Shown: piece after piece, positions 1 through 9,584 of the stretch
Numbering within the stretch: the stretch's first letter is position 1
Layout: each line of letters begins with the position of its first letter
Assembly: GCA_020650975.1 (NCBI GenBank)
Contig: JAIPMN010004820.1
Location: 17,599-37,904, forward strand
DNA length: 20,306 nt
Direction of reading: 5' to 3'
DNA from: Apostichopus californicus
Taxonomy: Eukaryota; Echinodermata; Holothuroidea; Aspidochirotida; Stichopodidae
Program-made: the position numbers and the translations under genes
Notes under the pieces: generated by a model
Databases searched by the model: none
What the model was told of the DNA's origin: nothing
What the model saw: the letters and a program-made list of their open reading frames with translations, nothing else

Positions 1-278
1 GGAGTGAACATTCACATATCCCCCATCAGTATGGTGGAATTAGGAGTGAACATTCACATATCCCCCATCAGTATGGTGGAATTAGGAGTGAACATTCACA
101 TATCCCCCATCAGTATGGTGGAATTAGGAGTGAACATTCACATATCCCCCACCAGTATGGTGGAATTAGGAGTGAACATTCACATATCCCCCATCAGTAT
201 GGTGGAATTAGGAGTGAACATTCACATATCCCCCATCAGTATGGTGGAATTAGGAGTGAACATTCACATATCCCTCAC
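1..278. repeat. 42-bp minisatellite, six full copies plus a partial
   Basis: The unit starts GGAGTGAACATTCACATATC and recurs at 1, 43, 85, 127, 169, 211 and 253. Copies are almost identical; copy 4 has CACCAG for CATCAG, and the last copy decays after about 26 bases. The array probably continues left of the window. Because 42 is a multiple of three it stays open (GVNIHISPISMVEL repeated), but that is a consequence of the period and no gene is claimed. Each unit contains the inverted pair GTGAA-CA-TTCAC. Confidence 0.97.
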
Positions 279-309
279 TATTACTTAATTTGTTTCATGG
301 CATTCTTAC

Positions 310-332
310 CTCTCAGTAATCCTTCTTCATGG
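310..332 (-). CDS. DTNBP1: Candidate DTNBP1 microexon 8 (23 bases)
   Basis: A T-rich tract and acceptor gttttgacag precede 23 bases that end at a strong donor, GAG|GTAAGA. In the phase left by exon 7 it stays open and reads L-HEEGLLR plus one base. The splice signals are good. The peptide does not resemble the KRKELETFK segment expected next in vertebrate dysbindin, so this may be a lineage-specific exon or a chance acceptor-donor pair. Confidence 0.35.
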
Positions 333-966
333 CTGTCAAAACAAAATACAAAAAAATAAAAATTCATAATTTCTGTAAGTGATAATATATTTGTAAAGAA
401 ATCACATGTTTGTACATTGACAAAACTGATACATATCGTAGGCCCAAAGTAAACTATGACATGTTTTTAAATAACAACAAAACAACAGAATCTGTCTTTG
501 AAAGAAGATACAAACACGATCATCTTAACCTCTTAACCTTTTATGTGATAGAGATGTTTGTAATAAACAAATTCCCCAAAGTTAGAATGGTTTCCATATA
601 TGACATTTCTACAAAGATTCAATGTTTTTGTCAGGGTGCTGACATTTTGTACATTGTAGGATGTCAGAGTCAATCTTTCCTTTCCTGCTGATACAGTGAT
701 TGGATTTGCATTTCCCCTTACCGTCTATTTAAATTTGTGACCGAGTTATTTTATATGTTAGTCTTTGGTCTTTGCTATCAAACGGTAAAAGAATCTGCTT
801 TGAAATTCCAGAGTATGGCAAGGATGAAAACCGACTGAACATTTATCATTCCTGAAAAAAAAATATCAACATCTATGAATATCCTCACTTCCTTGCTTTT
901 CTTAACAAATCTTTTGGGCTATTCAATCTGTACAATCAGGTATTACCAGGACAGATTATTACTTAC
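333..966. other. Probable DTNBP1 intron after exon 7; nothing else recognised
   Basis: AT-rich sequence between the exon 7 donor and the candidate microexon. I looked for the next conserved dysbindin block on the minus strand and did not find it. Confidence 0.5.
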
Positions 967-1099
967 AGCTTCTGTTTTTGGTAATTTTCCAACTCCTTTC
1001 TCTGAATTTCTTCATTTTGTCGGTATTCTTCTTCATCAATCACATCCTCCAACTCTATGAGGGATGACTCCACCTCTTCAAAGTCTGCCGTCAGTTTTC
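967..1099 (-). CDS. DTNBP1: DTNBP1 coding exon 7
   Basis: 133 bases between acceptor tttcttaatag and donor gtaagtaa. It completes Gly130 and encodes residues 131-173. LTADFEEVESSLIELED aligns with LEASFEEVENNLLHLED, the best-conserved block in the window, and is followed by KELENYQKQK (vertebrate QLENYKKNK). It ends with two bases of codon 174, so the next exon must supply one base. Confidence 0.95.
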
Positions 1100-4000
1100 C
1101 TATTAAGAAATTACATCAAAGTCATTGCTGATTTCCAATGGCAATATTGATACGAACAAGCATGGTACGTATGATACTGCCATTAAATAGTAGGAGATAT
1201 TATTATTAATTCCTCATCAATAAGTCCCAGGTTCAATACTCAGTTAATGGTTATTCACTTTTTGCTGGATAAATTGAAAAGCACGATAATAAAGAAAATA
1301 AAAAGAATAAACACCTACTGAAATGTCATTCACAGGTAGAAAATTCAAATGTATATAAAACTGAGAAAGTAAAAAGTTTATCTATACCCTAGCTGACAAA
1401 TACCCTAGCTGACAAATACTTGTCGCTTTTGTTCCTGAGATTTGAGGCACTGTAGTAATGATAAATCTGCAGTATTTGTCATTGGATTTCAGATCTAGAT
1501 AAAACAGGTCTGGAAACTTCAATTTTTACTGTAACTTTCTTTTACACCAAAGTACTGATTATGTTATTTGTGGGGGAGAAAAAACTGTTAACAAGGTGCT
1601 CATCTACTGTAAAAAACCTGTGTTTGTAAAAATAGATATAGGATAGGGGCCTCAAATTTGATCTAGCAGAACCTTTTTCAATGGCGGCTCTCTACTTTTG
1701 TATAAATTAATTAAAAAACTAACTATACATTGGGACGCTTTAACCTCTTTGATACAGCTTTACTGCATCAAGATTCTGACCAAAGTACTAACATGACTGA
1801 TAACAAAATATCCTTAGCTCTCCTCTGCATCCTAAACAACTTTATTTTTTGCACTAAAACTTTTCTCATCGCTATTGAGCTACGAGAGATGATGATTTCA
1901 AATGTTTCCTTTTACCTCCATGGAGATAATCTCACCTATCTTTGCTGTAATACTCTGAATATCTTCCAGAAGATTTGGGATTTCCTGCAGATGTCTTTTA
2001 ATATCTCTCCATTCTGCAAACTTCTTTTCTTGGTTGAAGGCTATCTGCTGTATGAGAGCATCTGCATCCTACAAAAAGATCAGTTTTCCTTGAACCAAGT
2101 TTTATCGTAGCAAAGGCATATTTATGTCTTTGTAAAGCCACATTTTGTGGCAGACAATGTGACACTCATCTTAAAGAGAAAACTATTCTACACTGTTAGT
2201 TCAAAAGCCCATCAAACTATCTTATCCCTAGCTCAAAATATGGTTCAATGAATGTAAACTATTTTGACTGGCTAAACCTGCTCTTACTCCAGAAAGTGGA
2301 TCACAGTGGGTAGTATGTGATGACATCATGGTAGCTGCCTTTACTTTCCTTCTATAATCATTTTGTTGAAATGTGATATATTGGACGTTTCCTTTATCTT
2401 TCAATGTTCTTAGTATCTATTATTTTATCAAAATGCAATCTATTGTTAGAAATATTACTTTTTTTTGTGTCAAATGATTGAAATATTGTGCAGAAAAACA
2501 AAACCTTTTTCACTCAATTTCTATGATTTTGTCAATCACTCTGCTGTTGCCAGATGCATACACAAAATATCACCAAATTTGACAAATTAATATCTCCATG
2601 ATACAAACTGCAATGCGGATATAACTTTGACCTAGCAACAAGGAACAGTTTTGGACATTTTGGTAAGTAATCAAACTTTAGCTACATGAATATCCCTTAT
2701 AGGAAAGACCATGTATCTGAAAAACACACAGTTTGCTTAATTACTCAAAACTTGCACCAGGAAGGATGAAATTAAACATAAAAGTTACAATTTAGAACAC
2801 AGTACATCAAACTTGAGGAAATCAAAATTTGTAGATCTCTTAGTTAAATTTTTGGACAACCCATTACAGTATGTGGGAATATGACATGGCTTTTCATCTG
2901 AGTGTCACAAATTCACAACACACTGCCCAATGCAACTTTAACGTGACATCTTCCTGTACAATTTATTAATTTCCCAGTCCTTAAATCTTAAAAGGTTCGT
3001 AAATAGTTAAGTACTGTCACATGAAAATATATAAACATACATGCAGTGTTTATAATAAGCCAAGACTCGAGTCACTAATTCCAGGATGAACAGAGTCAAA
3101 CAGATCTATGGTGTTTCTCCCCACAGATATGGTACAGTTACTCAAGTGCATTCATGACTTGAGTATAGTTAATGATAAGACTCAAGTCAAGAATAACTGA
3201 TGATGACGTCACCTCTAAATGAAGACACACGTCAGATTGGTCCTAGTCAGGTAAGGAGTGAAATTTTATAAGTTTTGATACATCAAGGAATGAATAATAA
3301 TGAATAATAATTAACTTTATAACTTTGATACATCAAAGAATGAATAATGATTAATGTAATAACTTTGGTACATCAAAGAATATATAATAATTACTGTTGC
3401 TCTGTTGGCACAGTCTTCTATGGCTTCATGAATATTTGTCCAGGTTCCTTGGAAACTATGAATAGAAGAAAGATATTAATAAATATTACAGGAATCTATT
3501 ACAGCCAATTTACTCATTACTCTGATTGCTTCCTAGCAAACAGTAAACTTAATAATCGGCTTGGAAGGCAGTTATTTATTAATGACACTAATGTGATATT
3601 ATGGGATTGGAATCACAGTAGCTTCAGGTAGAGGGTAAGGTTAGTGGATCTTGCCCTGGTGAATGATTAGTGATTTAGGCTACCAAGCCTATAAATTACA
3701 GATTCATTAAAATGCTGGGATCTTCATGAGCGGGTATATAAGGGACTTATAGGGGATTACAGACTGAATATGTTCCATAATGTTACATGACACTAAGCAG
3801 CCACATATATGCATGCCGTAGAAGCAGAATGGCTTGTAACTTACACTTTACATCCAGTGGCTATCCAATTTACAGTTTTAGTTCAATTTTGGATATTATA
3901 CAATTTGGAAGACCATCTCTGATGGATGAAACCCGTGGATTTCTCCTGAATGAACAACTCATTAATTAGTAGTATTCCGGATATGATTCCCAAGTTCTGA

Positions 4001-7000
4001 TCACACGGCCATCTGCTTTGTAAGACTCAATGTAACCTACCACACTGGCATGTTTTATTTAACCTCATACTTTCTTTGGGGGATATTTAGGGCAAATACC
4101 ACCACTTTTAGCTTTTGGTGATCTAACAACAACTAACAGTAGACATATTTTTAAGCAATAGTTACATTGTGTCATGTCAAAACTGAACTTTGTTTTACTA
4201 TTCACTTATGCTGCAAACTGTCTGTCACTGAAAACTAGAAGCTGCTCCTATTTAACACTGTCATGATCATGTATGCTTCTTTATAGAGTGATCCCTGAAG
4301 CTGGAGTTGCACCCAGATATCTGCATTCTAAGCCAACTTCATATCTCTTTACATATCAGGAGATTTATCATACCTTAATACATCCAGAAATCACTGAGAT
4401 TTATCATACCTTAATAACACCTTAATACATCCAGAAGTCACACAGATTTATCATACCTTAACACATCCAGAAATCACACAGATATATCATACCTTAATAC
4501 ATCCAGAATTCACACAGGTTTATCATACTTTAATACATCCAGAAATCACACAGATTTATCATACCTTAATACATCCAGAAATCACACAGATTTATCATAC
4601 CTTAATACATGCAGAAATCACATATTTATCATACCTTAATACATCCAGAAATCACACTTAAAACAAAGATAAAATAGACATGTATAGAACTGCCTGTGCA
4701 GTTATTATTCACTTACTGATCTAGTAGGTCAGCACCAGCGGATATGTGTAAACCTTCCCTCAGATTCGGTAAACTGTAAATGAAATATCAATGTGAGTTT
4801 AATACAATTGTCATGAACACAGAGATGAGCTGTAGATATCAAATACAGTCCTATGGTGTTTAATACGTGCTCCCTTTAGTATGTTACTTAATTAACTTCT
4901 ATCATGGGACATTTGATTTCGATACATGCAATAAACACATGAATGTAATGTAATAACCATTTACTACTCAAAGGCTTTATTCCAATCCGTCCCTGGAGAG
5001 CCTCTCAAATTTTCAAATATATGTTTTTAAACTGATTACAAAAATTAACAGAAAGATAAAACTTACTTGTCATGTTTTGAAGATAAATTCTCTGAATTCC
5101 TATAGAAAAACAAAATAGAAATGGTGAATTATGAATTTTTGGTATTCCATACAATCGAGATAGTTCAGTAGTGATGTCCTGTTTATGTGTATCAGGACTT
5201 GGACTGAATCAAATTTGTTTTATTTGACAGAGAATAAGTCTGAATGAGGTGCTGATTGATAAATGCAGCCTTCTTTATTTGTTTTAAGGGTTTTCCAGTT
5301 GTCTTAGATGATGACTAACAGTGTTGTTAGACCAAACTCTTTTTGTTATTGTGATCATAGATTATGATTTGAAAAGCTGCAAAAAAGCAAACATATATAC
5401 ATGATTGCAATACACCATTCATTCATTACTGATAATGAATGGACACCATATATGAGACTAAACTACCTTCTCTAATGGCTTTGGTTCCTATTTACAGAAC
5501 TGACACGTGACAATATTGGTTACACTGTATGTGTAATGGCCCCACCACTCACACTCCCCATAAACCACGGTTTCACAGGGATCACCATCAATGCTGGACT
5601 TGGATAGCTCTGTTACATGCATAGTACCTGTATTTCTGGGGTCATTGTGGCACTGCTGTCTTGCCAATTATTAGTTTTTCTAAACCCCAAAAATATGAGA
5701 GAAATTCACATTTATACTGATTGCCTGAATATCTTGTCATAATTTTCCAAATATCATTGGTGATTTAAAGCATAAAGAAGCTCAAAACTCTTACTTCTAA
5801 AGATGACACAGTTGAGATGTTATATACTAGATAAACTTCCTCAAATCCTCAACATTTTTAAATGTCTTAAAGTAGTTGCCTTTTCTGTTTTAAGTTGAGA
5901 ACAAAGCAAATATAACACCAAACGCACCACTTACCTATTTGTCTTGCTAGCCTTCTGTGCCTTCACACTAAGGCTTTTGATCCTAAAATAAACAAACAGG
6001 AATTTATGTTTGAAAAGAACAGCTGTGGGTTATCAAGATATAACTGCCTTATTTCTTCCCAATTTCTTCAAATGAGAAAGTGATGTGTTTCCTATAACTG
6101 TAGGACATCTGGCAACCTCAAATCCACAAATCACTGAAAAAACATTCCACAACCTTACGGTATCAGTACATGTTGTCAATAGGCAAGAAAACTTGGATGA
6201 AATTTCTCAGCTATACTTCAGATATTTGCACTATTGGAAGTGAGAGATAGCTAATACAAAAAAAAATATATGAAAGTCAAAATCTACCCATTGTATCCTG
6301 CATTGAAGGCTCATTAAATTACTACAAATAAACATTAAAAAACCTCATATCTTGGCATAAAAGTAGGGATTCCAACTTTCATATATCCAATATATAAGCT
6401 GGATGTGATCCAATATTTTACAGGATTTGTTACATTGAGGTCACCATATATTTTCAAATTTGTATTTTGGTGCCTATACTGTAAGTTTGGTGGACACCAA
6501 AATATTGTTAACAAAATGAAGCATCTATATAGTGTCCTTTTGTTCATGCAATACTGTGGTACAGGGCCGGTCTTACTTGTACATACTAAGTGGGAAGTAC
6601 TGTCATGTATACACTTGAAGGAGCTGATTATATTGTGTTTTGGGGCATAGGGAAAGCTAAAAGTGTTGCTCGGTTGATCATTTACAGTGTGAAGGTAGTG
6701 ACAACATTGTTGATTACTGCAACAGGAATGTTGATACAACCAAAATATTTTACTAAGAAATTTTGTAGGTAATGTAAAATAAGAATTTACTGTTTAACTT
6801 TTGTGTAGAACTTTTGAAAATCCTGAATTTTGTCTCTCATCAAATACTATGGTTTCGATGTACCAGAAAATCCTGCTACTGTATCTTTGGACTTGTAATG
6901 TACAGCAAATTGACTATTTCACACACCATTTTGTATGCGATACTGGATCGATTAGTTCCGGACTCAACTGCATTGTACATTGTTTGATGAATAAATGCAT

Positions 7001-7138
7001 GAAAAGTATAAATGGTATTTAGAACTTTGCTTAATAAAGAAACTAAAAATTGAAAAGAAGAAGAAGACAAAAATATGAGTACCCATCACTCAAATCCTGC
7101 TGAACAGCTTGGAACTTTTCCTTAAATTGTTCGAACAT
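967..7138 (-). CDS. DTNBP1: Dysbindin (BLOC-1 subunit 8), 5' half, seven coding exons, runs off left edge
   Basis: Coiled-coil subunit of BLOC-1, which acts on endosomal tubules in cargo sorting to lysosome-related organelles. Exons in transcript order: 7138-7083, 5982-5935, 5099-5067, 4773-4717, 3455-3395, 2068-1936, 1099-967. All six junctions keep one open frame, giving 173 residues. The N-terminus MFEQFKEKFQAVQQDLSDG resembles the vertebrate start MLETLRERL...VQQDF. Later matches to remembered human dysbindin are GIKSLSVKA (GLKTLSDKS), SAGADLL (SAGLELL), TW at 69-70, DCA at 79-81, LQEIP (LQQLP), FEEVE and LENYQK. An in-frame TAA 15 bases upstream supports the start. The visible part covers the N-terminal and coiled-coil segments. 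Human dysbindin is about 350 residues, so the C-terminal half, including the rest of the dysbindin domain, lies past the left edge. Exon calls come from reading splice sites by eye; the identity rests on family similarity and is strong. Confidence 0.93.
1100..1935. other. DTNBP1: DTNBP1 intron 6
   Basis: AT-rich, without coding signals. It contains a perfect 16-bp tandem duplication (TACCCTAGCTGACAAA) at 1385-1416. Confidence 0.85.
1385..1416. repeat. 16-bp perfect tandem duplication
   Basis: TACCCTAGCTGACAAA occurs twice back to back without mismatch. Confidence 0.95.
1936..2068 (-). CDS. DTNBP1: DTNBP1 coding exon 6
   Basis: 133 bases between acceptor tttttgtag and donor gtgaga. Encodes residues 86-129 and starts Gly130. 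The peptide is charged and heptad-like: EKKFAEWRDIKRHLQEIP followed by NLLEDIQSITAKI. This aligns with the EKKKTSLVELQEQLQQLP region of vertebrate dysbindin and forms part of the coiled coil that assembles BLOC-1. Confidence 0.94.
3139..3165. repeat. Inverted repeat, 9-bp stem
   Basis: TACTCAAGT and ACTTGAGTA pair perfectly around a nine-base loop. Further CTCAAGTC/GACTCGAG-like words nearby (3066-3190) suggest a decayed inverted-repeat element. Confidence 0.75.
3265..3394. repeat. Degenerate tandem repeat, about three copies, abutting the exon 5 donor
   Basis: The words TGATACATCAAGGAATGAAT, TTGATACATCAAAGAATGAA and TTGGTACATCAAAGAATATA recur about every 50-60 bases. The last copy runs into the splice donor of DTNBP1 exon 5. 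Each core is itself an inverted repeat (TTTGAT-AC-ATCAAA). Confidence 0.8.
3395..3455 (-). CDS. DTNBP1: DTNBP1 coding exon 5
   Basis: 61 bases between acceptor ctattcatag and donor gtaatt. Encodes FQGTWTNIHEAIEDCANRAT (residues 66-85). The TW and DCA positions match EDTWAALHRRAKDCA in vertebrates. The donor is weak and is the edge of a degenerate tandem repeat. Without a splice the frame runs on into VIIIYS, which has no family match. Confidence 0.9.
3456..4716. other. DTNBP1: DTNBP1 intron 4
   Basis: Non-coding sequence, dominated at its right end by a 36-bp minisatellite. An open frame at 3787-3969 on the plus strand has no family features and is taken as chance. Confidence 0.85.
4360..4656. 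repeat. About 36-bp minisatellite, eight copies
   Basis: A unit of the form GATTTATCATACCTTAATAC then ATCCAGAAATCACACA is repeated about eight times with few substitutions. Copy 2 has a short internal duplication of ACACCTTAAT, and copy 7 lacks a few bases. It lies about 60 bases from the donor of DTNBP1 exon 4, inside the intron. Confidence 0.95.
4717..4773 (-). CDS. DTNBP1: DTNBP1 coding exon 4
   Basis: 57 bases between acceptor tttcatttacag and donor gtaagtga. Encodes LPNLREGLHISAGADLLD and starts His65. SAGADLL matches SAGLELL of vertebrate dysbindin, just before the conserved Thr-Trp. Confidence 0.92.
5067..5099 (-). CDS. DTNBP1: DTNBP1 coding exon 3 (33 bases)
   Basis: A very short exon between acceptor ttttctatag and donor gtaagttt. 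It completes Arg35, encodes NSENLSSKHD and starts Asn46. Conservation is low in this linker. The support is the strong splice signals and the exact phase match on both sides. Confidence 0.82.
5100..5934. other. DTNBP1: DTNBP1 intron 2
   Basis: AT-rich. It holds an inverted repeat at 5415-5442 (CCATTCATT and AATGAATGG, ten-base loop). Nothing else recognised. Confidence 0.8.
5935..5982 (-). CDS. DTNBP1: DTNBP1 coding exon 2
   Basis: 48 bases between acceptor tttattttag and donor gtaagtgg. It completes Gly19, encodes IKSLSVKAQKASKTN and starts Arg35. GIKSLSVKA aligns with GLKTLSDKS of vertebrate dysbindin. Confidence 0.9.
5983..7082. other. DTNBP1: DTNBP1 intron 1
   Basis: Several overlapping open frames on both strands at 6335-7070 have no recognisable motif. 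A 10-bp inverted repeat (TATTTTGGTG and CACCAAAATA) lies at 6463-6504. Nothing else recognised. Confidence 0.8.
7083..7138 (-). CDS. DTNBP1: DTNBP1 coding exon 1 (start codon)
   Basis: Encodes residues 1-18 plus two bases of Gly19. ATG is at 7138-7136. The donor is GG|GTACTC, weaker than the other donors of this gene, but it gives the phase needed by exon 2. The acceptor of this exon is probably the ctacag ending at 7162, so 7161-7139 would be 5' untranslated. That stretch contains an in-frame stop. Confidence 0.88.
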
Positions 7139-7161
7139 CTTGCCCAGTGACTTACATTGAG

Positions 7162-8144
7162 CTGTAGGTGAAAGGCAAATATTACAATTATTAAAGTATA
7201 ATATATGAATATTAACATGTTTGGTGTTACATTAAAAGACAAAATATTACATCTTTCCTGAGTATTAATTCGGACCCACAACTACTGTTTCTAAATGACT
7301 GCAATCATAATTATGATGCACTCATAATTATGGTTAATCAGTGTATCATCAGTTTACCATCGTTAGACATGATATCCCATATAGACCTTGTTTGTACATA
7401 GAAATGACTGAAATATCTTTCAAGGTTATACATAAATTCTAAAAACTAGAGAAAGCAATGTTCAACAAAAAATGGATCAACAAATCACACACTTCTGGCA
7501 TCTATAATGCTTCATAACATCAGAGTCCATAAAGACACCTAACTCTTCCAGCAATAACATTATTTTACTGCTTCATGTTCTCCCCCCCCCCCCTTTAAGG
7601 AGAGGGAGTGTGACTTCATCATTGTAATTTGAAGTGTAACACGTCAATCACATTAATAGAACTTGCTCTGTTAGTGTTACTTTTCACATTCTCTAGGGTA
7701 AAAGCTGAACTTTAAAAGAGTTGTGTTTTGCTCTTGTTTGCTTCAAATTTTCATTGTAATTTCAAGAAATATTATCACCATCATATTTTATTAATTTTTG
7801 CAAAGATATGTAGCCTTTGTATTTATATGTGATTCACACTAGGTGAAGTAAAAAATACTTCACAAAACAAGGACTCTATGCTGTAGACTCGAGACTGCTA
7901 CTGTAGGCCTACTGTCTTCCTTAATGTCAAACGTACTGCTATAAATGTGCACTCATCAAAAATTGAGAAGGTGCTTAGAACTACATTGTGATAATGTACG
8001 CTACACGCAAGCCTAACGTTGTGATTGATTTTGGGTAGATTACAACGGAGGTGTGTGAAATTTCGTGGAACTAGACCCACTTTTAAGTTGTATACAAGTA
8101 AGCGTACCTGGGGTAATTGCGTTTTCACTATCTTGAAAACTTAC
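7162..8144. other. DTNBP1 upstream region, probable 5' UTR intron
   Basis: Contains a perfect AT palindrome ATCATAATTATGAT at 7304-7317 followed by CATAATTATG at 7323-7332, and a run of 12 C at 7582-7593. A minus-strand open frame at 7898-8128 shows no family features. Confidence 0.5.
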
Positions 8145-8300
8145 CTCAATTAATGCCTTTTTCGTGTGTCAGCTTTTCTTTTGCAAGACTGACCGACAAC
8201 ATCTGCCAGCAGTAAATTTCTACCTATATTAGTGTGATTTTATCCGTTCTGACCTTTAACTGCGACATTATGTTACTCTATTAACACCTGACCAAATACG
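8145..8300 (-). other. DTNBP1: Possible DTNBP1 5' untranslated exon (right edge uncertain)
   Basis: On the minus strand a strong donor, TTGAG|GTAAGT, ends at 8145, about 980 bases upstream of the acceptor at 7162 that precedes the start codon. This suggests a non-coding first exon. The transcription start cannot be seen; 8300 is a guess. No TATA box is evident. Confidence 0.35.
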
Positions 8301-8348
8301 TAGTGCAAACTTGCTAGATTTTTTAATACATCTCGAATTGACTCTAAC

Positions 8349-8512
8349 ATGGATATTCCAGACGTAGACAATTTAAGTATGTTCCACATTGTTATCTGAA
8401 AACCCCATCTCATTATTTTCCTCTGTGGATAAATTATTCAAATATAATACTTCTACTGTTTACAGATCAATTTAAAAAGTGCAGATTGCCATCCTACTGT
8501 CCTAAGCAATGA
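8349..8512 (+). CDS. Weak candidate: divergent two-exon mini-ORF
   Basis: ATG at 8349 opens MDIPDVDNL, followed after one base by donor GTATGT (exon 8349-8376). An acceptor, ctgtttacag, ends at 8465, and 8466-8512 continues in phase as N-QFKKCRLPSYCPKQ then TGA, giving 24 residues. Splice signals are respectable and the site lies where a transcript divergent from DTNBP1 would start. The product is very short and I recognise no family. It may be chance, an upstream exon of something longer, or a non-coding transcript. Confidence 0.2.
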
Positions 8513-8524
8513 GATAAATCCTTT

Positions 8525-9060
8525 GAACAAAATGTCCCCGATTTTCAATGGCAACTGGGAGTCCCCAGATTTCATGTCTCGTCCCCGATTAAATGTACCT
8601 CCGTAAATGTCCCGCGGCCGGATTTATATACCGTCACGGGAACTTTCCCGAAATTGTAAAATGACACGAATAAATTCTCAATTTTACCAATTTACCTGTT
8701 TACACATAAGCTGTGATTGCTACTACCATTGGGGTAGGAGCCCAATTTGATTGGGGAGGGAAGGGGGGGGGTGTAACGATTGCCCGAAAAATATAACCAA
8801 AATTTTTCGCGCGTTCAACATGTTAACGTGCATATCACATAGGTATACATCGGTTATTACATCGCATGCCAATTACAATAAAAATGATAATAATAATAGA
8901 AGTTTAACCATTGAAAAAACACATTGCAAAAATTTATTTTTCTTTCAGTAATTGCCCGAAAAATTCTCAACATATTGCCCGAATTTTCACAAAAATATTT
9001 GGTGGGGGGGGGGGGCTGCAAACCCACAGCTCCCTCGCCTCCTACGCCTATGCTTACTAC
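8525..9060. repeat. Interspersed-repeat relics with recurring TTGCCCGAA and GTCCCCGATT words
   Basis: GTCCCCGATT-like words occur at about 8534, 8562 and 8580. ATTGCCCGAAAAAT recurs near 8780 and 8950, with a third TTGCCCGAA near 8973. The block ends in GGTG followed by 12 G and CTGCAAACC, then CTCCCTCGCCTCCTACGCCT. The repeated words and poly-G tail suggest decayed copies of a dispersed repeat. I cannot name the family. Confidence 0.55.
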
Positions 9061-9268
9061 TATAGAAAAGCAAGGTTCATTCATGGCTCATGACATGTAT
9101 CAAGGCAACCCAGACCACTGATAATTTCACAGTCGGTAATTCACATAGAAAATATGGTGCACTATTAAAGTGAAGAATAACAAGACGTCCAGTTTCCTTA
9201 ACTACTTTTTAGCAGTGATTGTTTTGACCAAAATATTTGTTTCTGGACAGCCAATCCACATGCTTTGT

Positions 9269-9349
9269 TATCATAATATATATCATTGTACCATGTAGTA
9301 ATACATGCAACAATATTATCGTGGATGTTTCATATTATATATTATGATA
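9269..9349. repeat. AT-rich inverted repeat, 14-bp arms
   Basis: TATCATAATATATA at 9269-9282 is the exact reverse complement of TATATATTATGATA at 9336-9349. A second, imperfect pair (CAATATTATCG at 9311-9321 and CGATATTATTG at 9350-9360) overlaps it, so the segment could form a cruciform. Confidence 0.8.
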
Positions 9350-9549
9350 CGATATTATTGTATGATACTATGTGAATCAGGGTGTTCTCGTGAATAAGGT
9401 ATTCTCAACCGCGGGCATTTGACCCAGCTTGAAACATAAAACCAGTAATACACGGAAAGACCCTCAGATTTCCACCCTCCCTTTAAAGACACATTATAGG
9501 TGCTAATATAGCATTTCAGCTGCATTGATGCACATTTAGGGTGTTTTCC

Positions 9550-9584
9550 GGGGTTAAAACCCAGCTCGGAGCTGGGTTAACCCC
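9550..9584. repeat. GC-rich hairpin
   Basis: AACCCAGCTC and GAGCTGGGTT pair perfectly around one base. GGGGTT and AACCCC extend the stem after a two-base bulge. It stands out in AT-rich surroundings. Nothing nearby shows a function. Confidence 0.85.

Larger units (their letters stand above)
2069..3394. other. DTNBP1: DTNBP1 intron 5
   Basis: AT-rich, with no ORF resembling a known protein. It holds a 9-bp-stem inverted repeat at 3139-3165 and a degenerate tandem array from about 3265 up to the exon 5 donor. Confidence 0.85.

Noticed and set aside
4-288. 94-residue repetitive open frame
   Set aside because: Produced by a 42-bp minisatellite whose period is a multiple of three; no splice context or family similarity.
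875-1060. 61-residue plus-strand frame
   Set aside because: Antisense to DTNBP1 exon 7.
1730-2110. 126-residue plus-strand frame
   Set aside because: It is antisense to DTNBP1 exon 6, which has matching splice sites and family similarity.
3347-3631. 94-residue plus-strand frame
   Set aside because: Antisense to DTNBP1 exon 5 and its flanking repeat.
4360-4656. CRISPR-like array
   Set aside because: Units are contiguous without unique spacers, and the setting is an animal intron.
4717-4773. Direct splicing of DTNBP1 exon 4 to exon 6
   Set aside because: Phases do not match and a stop follows; inclusion of exon 5 restores both phase and the conserved TW...DCA segment.
6335-7070. Cluster of overlapping frames on both strands
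   Set aside because: Lies in DTNBP1 intron 1; hydrophobic, cysteine-rich translations typical of AT-rich noise, no motif.
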